A DNA stretch of 64,000 bases, from positions 310,001 to 374,000 of the forward strand of contig NZ_JAESVB010000001.1 in NCBI RefSeq assembly GCF_020618775.1. Reading direction: 5' to 3'. Positions 8,232 through 17,338 of this stretch are shown piece by piece. The notes below the pieces were generated by a model, which worked only from the letters and a program-made list of their open reading frames with translations, ran no database searches and had not been told where the DNA came from. The DNA is from Acidisoma silvae (GTDB lineage: Bacteria > Pseudomonadota > Alphaproteobacteria > Acetobacterales > Acetobacteraceae). Positions within the stretch are counted from its first letter, which is position 1. The number at the start of each line of letters is the position of its first letter. The position numbers and the translations under genes were made by a program.

Positions 8232-9188
8232 TCAGGAAACGTCGTAGCCGAGCTGCGCCATGGCGGGCGCCAGAATAGGCAGGACCGGCTCCAGATGGCG
8301 GCGATACTGCCGCCAGCGGCCGACCGAGCGGTCATAGAGCGGCTCCGTCACCTGGGCATAGCTCGCCGTGCGGGCGTAGCGGCGGTTGCTGTGGAAGGTG
8401 AGGCAGGCAGGGTCGAAATCCACCCCGATGACGTCAAACAGGCCGCGCAGGCTTTCCTCCTGCCGCAGGACGATGTCCTCGTAGCGAATGGCGCGGTAGC
8501 GGATGCCCGGCATCTCCGCGCGATAATGCGCGACGAGGTCGAAGATGCGGGCGTAGTGCAGGGCCGCCGTTTCCAAAGCCGTCGCACAGCAAAAGCCATG
8601 GGTGAAATGATTCGAGAAGGCTGAAACCATGATGTCCAACGGGTGGCGGATGACATGGATCAGCGGCGAGGCCGGAAACATCAGCGCGATCAGGCCGAGA
8701 TGGGTTTCGTTCAGCGGCATCTTGTCGGTGAAATAATGGGTGCCGGGCGCCTGGCCGATGCCCATCTGCCGGCTGCGCTGTAGATAGACGTCGCGCAGCA
8801 GGTCCAGCCCCTCGCGTTGATCGCCCATCCAGAGTTCGGATAGCGCTTCGGGATAGGCCAGCGGGCTGCCCAGCAGCCGGGGCAATGTCTCCGTCAGGTC
8901 ATGGATCAGCGGCAATTCGTCACCGGCGGCGATCATGGGATGGGCCGACAGGCTCTGTTCCACCAGCGTCGTGCCGGACCGAGGGAAGCCGAGAATGAAG
9001 ATCGGCTGCGCTTCGCCCGCGCGCAGGCCGGCCCTGGGCAGAAGGCTGAGGCGGGAGGCCGTGAAAAATCCCAGCAGACGCGCGATCATCCCCGCCGCCG
9101 CCGCGTCCTGATAGGTCTGGCCGGATAGCGTCATGGCCCGCTGCTTGCCCGGCCGCGAAAGCGGCCCAGGCATCCTCAAAGCGACCAA
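8232..9188 (-). pseudogene. Sulfotransferase half of a frameshifted SEC-C/TPR/sulfotransferase gene
   Basis: C-terminal part of a gene whose N-terminal part is read at 8920-10062 in another frame. From about residue 60 it carries a sulfotransferase domain: the PAPS 5'-phosphosulfate loop FILGFPRSGTTLVEQ, the 3'-phosphate region IHVIRHPLDIMVSAF and the C-terminal YEDIV and WRQYRRHLEP patterns seen in bacterial TPR-sulfotransferases. The first 15 residues of this frame (up to GKQRA) are only meaningful if joined to the upstream frame. A separate start at ATG 9134 is possible. Removing one G from the CCGGGC at about 9148-9150 restores one frame of 609 residues. It may be a real mutation, a sequencing error, or recoding. 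Confidence 0.8.
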
Positions 9189-10062
9189 GCTTGTCGAGTA
9201 GCCTGCCTTTTTCGAGCAGTTCGGCGGGACCGAGGCCCGCGCCTTCGGCCAGACGGTCGATCAGGGCAATCGCCTCCTCCCGCTGGCCCGTGCGGCCCAG
9301 AAGCACGGCGCGCGCCAGCCGGACCTGCGGATCGTTCGGATAGGCAATATCGCTGACGTCCAGCACGGCTCGCGCCGCGTCAAACTGCCGATCCGCCTCT
9401 TCCAGCCGCGCGAAACCCAGCAGCGTCTGCCGCACGGTCGGCGCCATGCCCAGAGAGTCGCGATACAGCCTGCGCGCTTCCTCCATCCGGCCCTGCGCCT
9501 TCAAGTTCCAGGCGAGATTGGCGAGCAGGATGGGGTCGCGCGCGGCCGACAGCGCCAGCACGCGACGGTAGTGATATTCCCCGATTTGCGGGCGATTGTC
9601 TTCCGTCAGGATCATGCCCATCAGGTTATGGGCGGCGGGGCTTTCCGGCGCGATGCGGATGGCGTTGCGCGCCTGGGCTTCCGCCTCGGCCAGTTTGCCA
9701 CGCCCGAGCAGACTGGTTCCGAGCGAGAGCGTGGCAGCCAGATGGTTGGGGGTCAGCCGCAGCACGCGCTGCCACAGCATCTCGGCTGCCGGTGCTTGTT
9801 GCTGGGCCAGCCGCAGGGCCGCCAGATGCAGCAAAGCGGGCAGATGGTCGGGGCCGAGGTCCAGCGCATCCAGCAGCAGCGCCTCGCCCTCGGCGCTTTG
9901 TCCTGCCGCGATCAGGCGCGCTGCCTCGTCGGTCAGGGGCTGCAAACGGGCAAGGGCGCGCGGGCCAGTGCGGTCGACGGGGCGCCAGCCGCAGCAGCGC
10001 TGCCATCTCAGCCCGCTGCCACAGCTACAGTCTCCGTCCACGACAGCCTCATGATATTTCAA
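8920..10062 (-). pseudogene. SEC-C and TPR half of a frameshifted TPR-sulfotransferase gene
   Basis: N-terminal part of the same gene. It opens with a SEC-C zinc motif (Cys12, Cys14, Cys23, Cys24 in CSCGSGLRWQRCC), followed by about eight tetratricopeptide-like helix pairs with typical spacing (AEAEAQARNAIRIAPESPAAHNL is one such region). True homology ends at about WAAFAAGQ, base 9149. The next 75 residues are Gly/Arg-rich read-through in the wrong frame, opposite the real sulfotransferase codons. Joined without the extra G the junction reads AFAAGKQRAMTLSGQTY, as expected between the last TPR and the sulfotransferase domain. Confidence 0.8.
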
Positions 10063-10170
10063 TTCGAATTAGAAATAATAACTATTCGTCTGGCTGTCGA
10101 TGCTTTCCCTTCAGTCACCGCCAAACGCGCCCTAAGCTCGCAAAAGCAGCAACGAGAAGGACGGCAGCGG

Positions 10171-10620
10171 ATGAGCGCAATGCAGATACTGGCCCTGCGG
10201 TCAGGGGATCGGGACGCCTGGATGCCGCTCTGGCGCGGCTATCAAACCTTCTATGAGGTGGACCTGCCGGAGGTCGTGACCGATACGCTATGGTCCAGAA
10301 TGCTGAACGCGCGGGAGCCTGTTTTCGGCGCTCTCGCCTGGAACGGTGAAACGGCGGTCGGACTCGTCCATTTCCTGTATCACCGCAATACCTGGACGGT
10401 CGGTGACGTCTGCTATCTTAACGATCTGTTCGCCCTGCCGGAGATGCGCGGAAAGGGTATTGGTCGTGCATTGATAAATCATTGCTGCACTGCGGCAAAA
10501 GATGCGGGTTGTGAAAGCGTCTATTGGCATACGCATGAAACCAATAGCACGGCTCAGGCGCTCTACAATAAAGTCGCGCGTCGTTCAGGCTTCATCCAAT
10601 ATGCGCGCAGTTTTGACTGA
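10171..10620 (+). CDS. GNAT family N-acetyltransferase
   Basis: A 149-residue GCN5-related acetyltransferase, transferring an acetyl group from acetyl-CoA to an unknown amine. The acetyl-CoA binding motif A is visible as LNDLFALPEMRGKGIGRALIN, with the R-G-K-G-I-G pyrophosphate loop, followed by WHTHETNSTAQALYNKV. The ATG at 10171 follows GAGAAGGA. The frame is open further upstream, but that part overlaps the divergent TPR gene and has no family match. The next gene begins within ten bases, so the two are cotranscribed. Confidence 0.88.
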   Translation: MSAMQILALRSGDRDAWMPLWRGYQTFYEVDLPEVVTDTLWSRMLNAREPVFGALAWNGETAVGLVHFLYHRNTWTVGDVCYLNDLFALPEMRGKGIGRALINHCCTAAKDAGCESVYWHTHETNSTAQALYNKVARRSGFIQYARSFD

Positions 10621-10629
10621 GGCTTGTCT

Positions 10630-10962
10630 TTGACCGAACCGGCCATGCCTTTTGCCCTGGACAAAGACGGCGTGCGGTTGGCTGTCCGCCTGGTGCCGCG
10701 CGCCAGCCGCAACGGAATCGACGGCATCGTGCAAGGGACAGATGGCAGGCCGGTACTGCAAATACGGCTTTTGGCGCCGCCCGTGGAGGGCGCCGCGAAC
10801 AAGGCTCTGATCGCTTATCTGGCGGAGATGCTGCACCTGCGAAAAGGCAGCATTTCCATCAGGTCCGGTGAGACCGCTCGATTTAAAATATTATTCATAG
10901 AAGGGGATGGCCCTGCGATTATCGCAAAGCTCGAGCATTGGGTTGCTTGCGCAGGGGGTTGA
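10630..10962 (+). CDS. DUF167 (YggU) family protein
   Basis: A small conserved protein of the DUF167/YggU family, function unknown. Family signatures are VRLVPRASRNGIDG, LQIRLLAPPVEGAANKALI and the C-terminal KGSISIRSGETARFKILFIEG. The start is uncertain: TTG at 10630 is preferred because GAGG (10619-10622, across the stop of the acetyltransferase) lies seven bases upstream. TTG at 10624 or ATG at 10645 are alternatives. It forms an operon with the preceding acetyltransferase. Confidence 0.88.
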   Translation: MTEPAMPFALDKDGVRLAVRLVPRASRNGIDGIVQGTDGRPVLQIRLLAPPVEGAANKALIAYLAEMLHLRKGSISIRSGETARFKILFIEGDGPAIIAKLEHWVACAGG

Positions 10963-11085
10963 TTCGCGCCCCCCTCTCATGGCTGATGGCGCCCGACGCC
11001 GAGAATTTGGGATCGCTCCCGACTTTTGGGCGGATTTTATTAGTCAGGGGCCGTTGCCCCGCATCATCAAGCTGGGACGCCCGGA

Positions 11086-12534
11086 ATGTCGCTCTCTCGT
11101 ACGCCGATCGCTTCACAGCGGCTGCGCCGCCACCGCCGCACGAAGATCATCGCGACCCTCGGGCCGGCAAGCTCGACCACCGAAATCATCACACGCCTGT
11201 TCCAGACCGGCGCCGATGTCTTCCGGCTGAATTTCAGCCATGGCAGCCATGAAGATCACGCGGCGCGTATCGCGTCCATCCGCGAGATCGAGAAGCGCTT
11301 CGATCGTCCCATCGGCATCCTGGCCGATGTCCAGGGACCGAAGCTGCGCGTTGGCCGTTTTGCCGGCGGCAAGGTGCATTTGCAGACCGGCCAGGCCTTC
11401 CGTCTCGACCTCAACCCGACGCCGGGCGACGCCCGCCGGGTCAATCTGCCGCATCCCGAAATCATCGCGGCCGCCGCCATCAACAGCCATCTGCTGCTGG
11501 ATGACGGGAAGCTGCGCCTGCGCGTGACGCATAAGCGCGACGATCATCTGGAAACCGAAGTCATCTTCGGTGGCCCGCTGTCCGACCGTAAGGGCGTGAA
11601 CGTCCCCGACGTCATCCTACCGATCCCGGCGCTGACCGAAAAGGATCGCATCGACCTCGACTTCGCCTTGAAAGCCGGCGTCGACTATATCGGACTGTCC
11701 TTCGTGCAACGCCCGGAAGACGTGATCGAGGCGAAGGAAATCGCCGCCGGTCGCGCCTGGATCATGGTCAAGATCGAAAAGCCGCAGGCGCTGGACAATC
11801 TGGATGAGATCATCCGCCTGTCCGATGCCGTTATGGTCGCCCGTGGCGATCTCGGCGTCGAACTGCCGCCCGAGGAAGTGCCGCTGGCTCAGAAGCGCAT
11901 CGTCCGCACCGCCCGCCAGATGGGCAAGCCGGTCGTGGTCGCCACCCAGATGCTGGAAAGCATGATCACCGCCCCGGCGCCGACCCGCGCCGAAGCCTCC
12001 GACGTCGCGACCGCCGTGTTCGACGGCGCGGACGCCGTGATGCTTTCGGCTGAAACCGCCGCCGGGCAGTATCCCTTCGAGGCGGTCAATATCATGGACC
12101 GTATCGTCGCCCGCGTGGAGCAGGATGCCGGTTGGCGCCAGATCACGGACGCCGCCCGGCCGGAGCCGGAAGGGTCCGCGTCGGACGCTATCGCCTCGGC
12201 TGCCCGTCAGGTGGCCCATACGATCAAGGCGCCGGCCATCGCAGCCTTCACCGATACCGGCATGACGGCGCTGCGCGTGGCCCGCGAGCGTCCCGATTGC
12301 CCGATCCTGGGCCTGACGCCGCGTGATGAGACGGCGCGCCGCTTGGCCGTCGTTTGGGGCGTGCATGCGGTTGTCGGCCAGGAAATCGATTCCTTCACCG
12401 AAGCGACCGATCAGGCGCGCGAGGAAGCCCGGAAGGAAAACATGGCGCAGCCGGGCGAGAAGATCATCGTCGTCGCCGGCGTGCCCTTCCGTCAGTCCGG
12501 CGGCACCAATATGGTTCACGTGGCGAAAGTTTAA
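11086..12534 (+). CDS. pyk: Pyruvate kinase
   Basis: Last step of glycolysis, phosphoenolpyruvate plus ADP to pyruvate plus ATP. The 482-residue protein shows RTKIIATLGPAS at the N-terminus, the FRLNFSHG loop, LADVQGPKLRVG, the signature IMVKIEKPQALDNLDEI with the catalytic lysine and glutamate, MVARGDLGVELP, and ATQMLESMI. A C-terminal allosteric domain follows from about residue 345. Length is normal for the bacterial enzyme. It is preceded by about 120 bases without a gene and followed 24 bases later by an SDR gene with its own strong ribosome binding site. Confidence 0.97.
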   Translation: MSLSRTPIASQRLRRHRRTKIIATLGPASSTTEIITRLFQTGADVFRLNFSHGSHEDHAARIASIREIEKRFDRPIGILADVQGPKLRVGRFAGGKVHLQTGQAFRLDLNPTPGDARRVNLPHPEIIAAAAINSHLLLDDGKLRLRVTHKRDDHLETEVIFGGPLSDRKGVNVPDVILPIPALTEKDRIDLDFALKAGVDYIGLSFVQRPEDVIEAKEIAAGRAWIMVKIEKPQALDNLDEIIRLSDAVMVARGDLGVELPPEEVPLAQKRIVRTARQMGKPVVVATQMLESMITAPAPTRAEASDVATAVFDGADAVMLSAETAAGQYPFEAVNIMDRIVARVEQDAGWRQITDAARPEPEGSASDAIASAARQVAHTIKAPAIAAFTDTGMTALRVARERPDCPILGLTPRDETARRLAVVWGVHAVVGQEIDSFTEATDQAREEARKENMAQPGEKIIVVAGVPFRQSGGTNMVHVAKV

Positions 12535-12558
12535 TCCGTCTCTCTAAAGGAGGTTCCG

Positions 12559-13302
12559 ATGACCCAGCTTGCAGCCGTTCTTGTGACAGGTGGCAGCCGG
12601 GGCATCGGCGCCGCCATATGCCGGCAACTCGCGGCGCAGGGCTATCCGGTCGCGGTGAATTACACCAGCCGGGCGGATGCGGCTGAGGCCGTGGTTTCCG
12701 ACATCAAAGCAGCGGGCGGGCAGGCCGTCGCGGTCGGTGGCGATGTCGCGGACCCGGCCGCGGTGGCTGCGATGTTCACGGCTGCCGAAGCGGCGCTCGG
12801 CCCCATTGGCGGCCTGGTCAACAATGCCGGGCTGATCGGTACCGCGGCGCGCGTCGAAAAGCAGACGCCCGCCGATTTGGAACGGCTTTTTGCCGTCAAT
12901 GTTTTCGGCACCATCTATTGCGCGCAGGAAGCCGTGCGCCGCATGTCGACCGCGCAAGGCGGGCAGGGCGGCTCCATCGTCAATGTCTCCTCCGTCGCCG
13001 CCCGTCTCGGCGGGTTAAACGGCGTCGTGCCCTATGCCGCGACCAAGGGCGCGGTCGAGAGTTTCAGCAAAGGCTTGTCGAACGAGGTGGCGCGCGAGGG
13101 TATCCGCGTGAATGTCGTGGCCCCGGGCATGACGGCGACCGACATGACCACCCCCGAAATGCGCGAACAGGCGCAGCGCAGCGGCATTCCCATGGGCCGC
13201 GTCGGTGAGGCCGAGGAAATCGCCCAGGCCGTGCTGTGGCTGATTTCTCCGGCTTCGTCCTATGTTACCGGCACGGTTGTCACGGTCTCCGGCGGCCGCT
13301 GA
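12559..13302 (+). CDS. SDR family oxidoreductase (FabG / glucose 1-dehydrogenase-like)
   Basis: A 247-residue classical short-chain dehydrogenase. Visible are the cofactor loop VTGGSRGIGAA (9-19), LVNNAG, the catalytic serine in VNVSSVAARLGG, YAATK with Tyr and Lys, and the C-terminal YVTGTVVTVSGGR. An NYTSR segment after the second strand suggests NADP preference. The substrate is unknown. Start ATG at 12559 has a near-ideal AAAGGAGG site. It follows pyruvate kinase closely and is probably in the same transcript. Confidence 0.9.
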   Translation: MTQLAAVLVTGGSRGIGAAICRQLAAQGYPVAVNYTSRADAAEAVVSDIKAAGGQAVAVGGDVADPAAVAAMFTAAEAALGPIGGLVNNAGLIGTAARVEKQTPADLERLFAVNVFGTIYCAQEAVRRMSTAQGGQGGSIVNVSSVAARLGGLNGVVPYAATKGAVESFSKGLSNEVAREGIRVNVVAPGMTATDMTTPEMREQAQRSGIPMGRVGEAEEIAQAVLWLISPASSYVTGTVVTVSGGR

Positions 13303-13314
13303 CCGCCGGAGACC
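13284..13314. terminator. Inverted repeat across the stop of the SDR gene
   Basis: A perfect 12-bp inverted repeat has arms GGTCTCCGGCGG (13284-13295) and CCGCCGGAGACC (13303-13314). The loop holds the SDR stop codon. It lies between convergent genes and can fold on either strand. It has no T run, so it may be a terminator or an mRNA end-protecting hairpin. Confidence 0.55.
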
Positions 13315-13320
13315 GCGTCG

Positions 13321-14310
13321 TCAGTAACCCTTCGAAAAATCGACCGGCGTCAGCAGCGGCGCGCCGGTTTCGAAAGCCGCGAGATTGGCGAAGAAGATAT
13401 CCAGCGAGCGCGGGATATAGCTGACGGCATCATCGACCGAGACATGCGGCGTCATGATCATGTTGCGCGTGGTCCAGACGCGGTCATCCGCCTTGACGGG
13501 TTCCGGATCGAAAACATCCAGCACGGCACCGGCCAGAGTGCCGTCGTCGAGTGCGTCGCAAAGCGCCTCCTGGTCGATCAGCGGGCCACGGCCGATATTG
13601 ATGACGAAAGACCCTTTCGGCAGCAGCGCGATGCGCTCCTTGTTCAAAATCTTGCGCGTCGCGGGCGTCAGCGGCGCGGAGATGATAAGGAAATCCGTCT
13701 CCGGCAGTACCGCGTCGAGCTGATCGGTCGGCAGAACGCGGTCGCAGGCCGGATGCGGTTCGGGCCGCGTGCGTAGACCTGTCACCGTCATTCCGAAATG
13801 CTTGGCCTGTTCGGCGGCAGCACCGCCCATGGCGCCGAGGCCGAGGATGGTCGCGCGACGGCCGCGCAGACCTTGCGTGAAGCGCTGGCCCCAGACCTTG
13901 TTCTGCTGATCGGCGATCATCGCCGGCATCTCGGCGGCCAGCATCAGCAGCGCCATGGCGACGAATTCGCCAGCCTTCTCGGCGTGCGTGCCACGGTTAT
14001 TTAGATAAGGGACGGGCGGCATTCTGTCCGCCGGCATATGGTCCACGCCCGCCGCCACCGCGAAGATGAATTTCAGCTTCGGCGCGCGGTCCGGCTGCAA
14101 TTCGGGCAGCAGATGCTTGATGGTGCCGGGACCAGAAATCAGGATCTCAACATCGGGACCGACGGCGGTGAATTCGCCGTCCGTCTCACCGAAACTGACC
14201 TGATAGCCGGTGGGCGATCTGCCGGCCCGGATCAGGGCCTCCCCCCATTGTTCGGGTGAGACGTTGAAGACTTCGGGTTGCTTCGGATTGTTCTGGATAT
14301 GAATGCGCAT
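13321..14310 (-). CDS. D-2-hydroxyacid dehydrogenase (NAD-dependent)
   Basis: A 329-residue member of the D-isomer specific 2-hydroxyacid dehydrogenases, interconverting 2-keto and D-2-hydroxy acids. The nucleotide-binding loop is ILGLGAMGGAAA; catalytic arginine, glutamate and histidine are placed by NIGRGPLIDQEAL, DVFDPEPV and MTPHVS. The N-terminal substrate domain has the VAAGVDH pattern of the glyoxylate/hydroxypyruvate reductase branch, a suggested but unproven specificity. The ATG at 14310 is the only sensible start. It is 36 bases downstream of rimI on the same strand. Confidence 0.9.
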   Translation of the reverse strand: MRIHIQNNPKQPEVFNVSPEQWGEALIRAGRSPTGYQVSFGETDGEFTAVGPDVEILISGPGTIKHLLPELQPDRAPKLKFIFAVAAGVDHMPADRMPPVPYLNNRGTHAEKAGEFVAMALLMLAAEMPAMIADQQNKVWGQRFTQGLRGRRATILGLGAMGGAAAEQAKHFGMTVTGLRTRPEPHPACDRVLPTDQLDAVLPETDFLIISAPLTPATRKILNKERIALLPKGSFVINIGRGPLIDQEALCDALDDGTLAGAVLDVFDPEPVKADDRVWTTRNMIMTPHVSVDDAVSYIPRSLDIFFANLAAFETGAPLLTPVDFSKGY

Positions 14311-14346
14311 GCACCAAGACTGGCGTCTGGCATGCCTGCTGGCAAG

Positions 14347-14802
14347 TCACGCGGATGCGGCAGGGGAGAGGTCCAGGCGCAGGACCAGCGCATCCGCGCC
14401 ATTGGCGTAATAGCGCTTGCGGCGGCCGACCTCGGTGAATCCGGCGGCGGCATAAAGGGCCTGGGCCGCGCGATTGCCCTGATCGACTTCCAGGAAAATG
14501 GAGGCAGCGCCGATCTCGCGGGCCTTGGCGATGCCCTTTTGCAGCAATCCTTGGCCCAGACCGCGCCGGCGCAGATTGGGCAGGACGCCGATGGTCAGGA
14601 TGTCGGCCTCGTCTGCCGTCACGCGCAGCATCAGCAATCCGCCGCGCTGGTCGAGCAGGCCGACGACGCCGTGCATTTCGAGCTGGGTCTGGAAGGCGGC
14701 CGCACCCCAGGGCTCGTTCGGGAAGGCCGCCGCATGGATGGCAGCCAGCACGGCAGCATAGGCCGGTCCGACGCTCTGGATCGGGGCGGCAAGACCGCTC
14801 AC
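14347..14802 (-). CDS. rimI: Ribosomal-protein-alanine N-acetyltransferase RimI
   Basis: GNAT acetyltransferase of 151 residues. RimI acetylates the N-terminal alanine of ribosomal protein S18. Motif A reads ILTIGVLPNLRRRGLGQGLLQ, followed by IFLEVDQGNRAAQALYAAAGF and RKRYYANGADALVL, the RimI signature (tyrosine pair near the C-terminus). It overlaps tsaB by four bases (ATGA), the conserved tsaB-rimI order in many bacteria. Confidence 0.93.
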   Translation of the reverse strand: MSGLAAPIQSVGPAYAAVLAAIHAAAFPNEPWGAAAFQTQLEMHGVVGLLDQRGGLLMLRVTADEADILTIGVLPNLRRRGLGQGLLQKGIAKAREIGAASIFLEVDQGNRAAQALYAAAGFTEVGRRKRYYANGADALVLRLDLSPAASA

Positions 14803-15518
14803 GCTTCGGCGCTCCAGCCTTGCGGCGGCGGCCGCAGCCCGCCGCGCGGCAAAAGGGCGCGTGGCGGGTCGATGTAAAGCGGCACGGCGGCCAGTGGCGG
14901 CAATTGTCCGGCCAGCCGCTTCATCGCGGCCGGCGCGACGTCGCTTGCATGGCTTTCAGCGGCGCTGCTCACTTCGGCTTTGACCCCGGCATCCGCCAGG
15001 ACCGCGCCAAGCGCGGTCGCGGCGTCACCCGTCAGCAGGACCGATCCGGCCGGCATAGGTGGATCGGACAATTGGGTGACGGACCAGGCCGCCGGGTCAC
15101 CGCCCTGATGCAAAAACAGCCGGCCTTGGCGCGCGTCGAGTGCGCACCAAAGCGGCATGGCCGCGTCATGGACGCCAGCGGCTTCACGGAGCGCTTCGGC
15201 GACGGTCACAGCGATGACCGGCAGGCCAAGCCCCAGGGCCAAGCCTTGCGCGAAGGCGATGCTAGCGCGCAGGCCGGTGAAACTGCCGGGTCCGACATTG
15301 ACCGCGATTGCTGTAAGATCGACGGCGGCTATGCCTGCTTCCGCCAGAAGATCCGCCACCATGCGCGGCAGATAGGCGGCTTCTCCGGTCGGTCCCTGGC
15401 GCTCGACAGTCGCCCGTACCTGACCGCCTGTCGCGCCGGCTGTGCTTTCCCACAGGACCGTGGAACAGAGGCTGGCGGCGGCGTCGATCGCCAGGATGAG
15501 AAAGCCGGGGGTGGTCAA
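14799..15518 (-). CDS. tsaB: tRNA threonylcarbamoyladenosine biosynthesis protein TsaB
   Basis: TsaB is the inactive ASKHA partner of TsaD needed to make t6A at position 37 of ANN-decoding tRNAs. Signatures are LILAIDAAASLCSTVL, the hallmark VGPGSFTGLRASIAFAQGLA and CALDARQGRLF. I place the start at TTG 15518 (TTPGFLILAID) because an AGGA sits about nine bases upstream and the family begins close to this strand; the frame is open to GTG 15554. The length then is 239. It shares an operon with rimI and is divergent from lnt. Confidence 0.92.
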   Translation of the reverse strand: MTTPGFLILAIDAAASLCSTVLWESTAGATGGQVRATVERQGPTGEAAYLPRMVADLLAEAGIAAVDLTAIAVNVGPGSFTGLRASIAFAQGLALGLGLPVIAVTVAEALREAAGVHDAAMPLWCALDARQGRLFLHQGGDPAAWSVTQLSDPPMPAGSVLLTGDAATALGAVLADAGVKAEVSSAAESHASDVAPAAMKRLAGQLPPLAAVPLYIDPPRALLPRGGLRPPPQGWSAEA

Positions 15519-15599
15519 AGCGGAACGTCCTGTAACTGTTACACAAAGCCACACGGCTGCGGCTTGCCAAGGTCAATCCGCATCTATAGCCGCCTTTGC

Positions 15600-17099
15600 A
15601 TGCGCAAGACTCTCATTCTCGCACTGATCTTTGGGATAGTGGCGGCTTTGGCCTTGCCACCTGTCTACCTCCTTCCGGCGCTATGGGTCAGCCTGCCCGG
15701 GCTCATTTGGCTGATCGGGCGGGCCAAAAGCTGGAGACAGGCCGGTGTAATCGGCCTCGCCTTCGGTTTTGGCTTGAATGTCGTGGGCCTTTACTGGATC
15801 ACCGAGCCGATCCTGATCGAGGCGGCGCAATTCTGGTGGCTGGTGCCTTTCGCCGTGCCGGGGCTGGCGCTGGCGGTCGGCGTCTTTACTGCCGTGCCGG
15901 CCGCGCTGTGCTGGTTCGCGCCGCCCGGCCTGCCCCGGCTGCTGGTTCTGGCTGGCACCTGGACGATTGCCGATCTCGCGCTGCAATTCGTCTTCACCGG
16001 GTTTCCCTGGAATTTTTGGGGCACCGATGTCGCCATACCCGGCCTGATCGGCACGGTGCTGATCCAGCCCGCCGCCTGGATCGGCGTGCTGGGCCTGACG
16101 CTGTGCATCGTCTTCGTCGCATCCCTGCCGTCGCTGGGCCTGCGCGGTTTCGCGGCGTCTATCGCCCTGATGGTCGCCTGGGCAGTGGTCGGTGGCCTGC
16201 GCCTGTCGCGCGCCAGACCGGCAACGCCTGCCGCCATCGTCGGCGTGATCCAGGGGGACGGCACGGCCGAATTCGCGTCCGACCGGACGGCAGCCATAGC
16301 CTTGTTCCGCCGCTACCTGCGGCTCAGCGCCGATGCCGTCGCCAAGGCAAGGGCGACTAATCCGCATAATCTGCCCATCGTGCTGCTTTGGCCGGAAACA
16401 GCCTCGCCCTTCATGTTGCAGACCGATGTTGGCGCGCGTCAGGCGATCGCCGACACAGTCGGACCGGATGTGACGGTCATTGCGGGGATGCTCCGTTTCG
16501 GGGCGGATGGCCAGTCGATCTACAACAGCCTGGGCGTCGTACGTGGGCCGGGGCCGCTGCTGGCGACCTATGACAAATGGCATCTGGTGCCCTTCGGTGA
16601 ATATCAGCCGGCCTGGCTGCCGATGCAGATATTGCCAGGGGAGGGTTTCAGCCGCGGGACGGGACCGACCACGCTGCATGTGCCGGGCATTCCGCCGGTT
16701 GGGCCCATCATTTGCTACGAATCGGTCTTTTCCGGACAGATCATCAAGGAAAGCGACCGGCCGGACTGGATCGCGCTCGCGACCAATGACGCCTGGTTCG
16801 GCAATAGCAGCGGCCCGCGCCAGCATCTGGCGGCCGGGCGAATGCGTGCGGTGGAGGAAGGCCTGCCCTTGGCGCGCGCCGCCAATACCGGCATTTCCGC
16901 GATTTTCGATGCCTCCGGGCGCGAGGAGATGCGTATCGGCCATGGCCGTCAGGGGGTTCTGGTGGCGCCGCTGCCGGGGCGGCTGCCGCCGACGCTTTTC
17001 GCCTATTGGGGCCTTTGGGCGCCGTCCATCCTCGGCATCTGCACCGCGCTGCTGGGCGTAGTGTTAGGCGTGCGGCGGCGGCTGTTTCGCAAAACGTAA
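15600..17099 (+). CDS. lnt: Apolipoprotein N-acyltransferase
   Basis: Inner membrane enzyme that adds the third acyl chain to the N-terminal cysteine of lipoproteins. About six transmembrane segments occupy residues 5-200, then a periplasmic nitrilase domain carries the catalytic triad Glu266 (LLWPETASPF), Lys326 (YDKWHLVPFGEY) and Cys372 (IICYESVF). A last hydrophobic segment ends the 499-residue protein, as usual. The start is ATG 15600; the frame is open far upstream, but that lies antisense to tsaB. A lipoprotein substrate is encoded at 25636. Confidence 0.95.
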   Translation: MRKTLILALIFGIVAALALPPVYLLPALWVSLPGLIWLIGRAKSWRQAGVIGLAFGFGLNVVGLYWITEPILIEAAQFWWLVPFAVPGLALAVGVFTAVPAALCWFAPPGLPRLLVLAGTWTIADLALQFVFTGFPWNFWGTDVAIPGLIGTVLIQPAAWIGVLGLTLCIVFVASLPSLGLRGFAASIALMVAWAVVGGLRLSRARPATPAAIVGVIQGDGTAEFASDRTAAIALFRRYLRLSADAVAKARATNPHNLPIVLLWPETASPFMLQTDVGARQAIADTVGPDVTVIAGMLRFGADGQSIYNSLGVVRGPGPLLATYDKWHLVPFGEYQPAWLPMQILPGEGFSRGTGPTTLHVPGIPPVGPIICYESVFSGQIIKESDRPDWIALATNDAWFGNSSGPRQHLAAGRMRAVEEGLPLARAANTGISAIFDASGREEMRIGHGRQGVLVAPLPGRLPPTLFAYWGLWAPSILGICTALLGVVLGVRRRLFRKT

Positions 17100-17338
17100 A
17101 TTTTTGCCTAACATTGGCATATTGCCCATGTTACAGCCGATTTTGTTAAGGAATCGGCCAGCCTAAACTGTTACCAAAATTGGGTAATGGAACGTTTCAG
17201 GCATTTCGGCGTCAGATGCAGGGGCGGGACAGATCAAAAATCCTTGCCTCCTTTCGTTTGCTGCCCTTTTCACACCGTCCAGAGAGACTGATGCGCCGAG
17301 ATATGTTTCGACCCTTTTTCGGCTGGCCTTAAGACCTC
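17100..17338. promoter_or_regulatory. Intergenic region between lnt and the XRE regulator with two stem-loops
   Basis: An AT-richer stretch of 239 bases. An imperfect inverted repeat AACATTGGCA (17110-17119) / TGCCCATGTT (17123-17132) lies just after the lnt stop, and a second stem GCCGATT (17136-17142) / AATCGGC (17152-17158) follows. They may end lnt transcription or serve as an operator for the XRE gene. No clear T run or promoter pair was identified. Confidence 0.35.

Noticed and set aside
14820-15599. In-frame 260-codon extension before lnt
   Set aside because: It is antisense to tsaB, lacks any match, and the lnt membrane start is at 15600.
15681-16943. Minus-strand 420-codon open frame
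   Set aside because: Shadow of lnt with low-complexity Arg/Gly/Asp composition.
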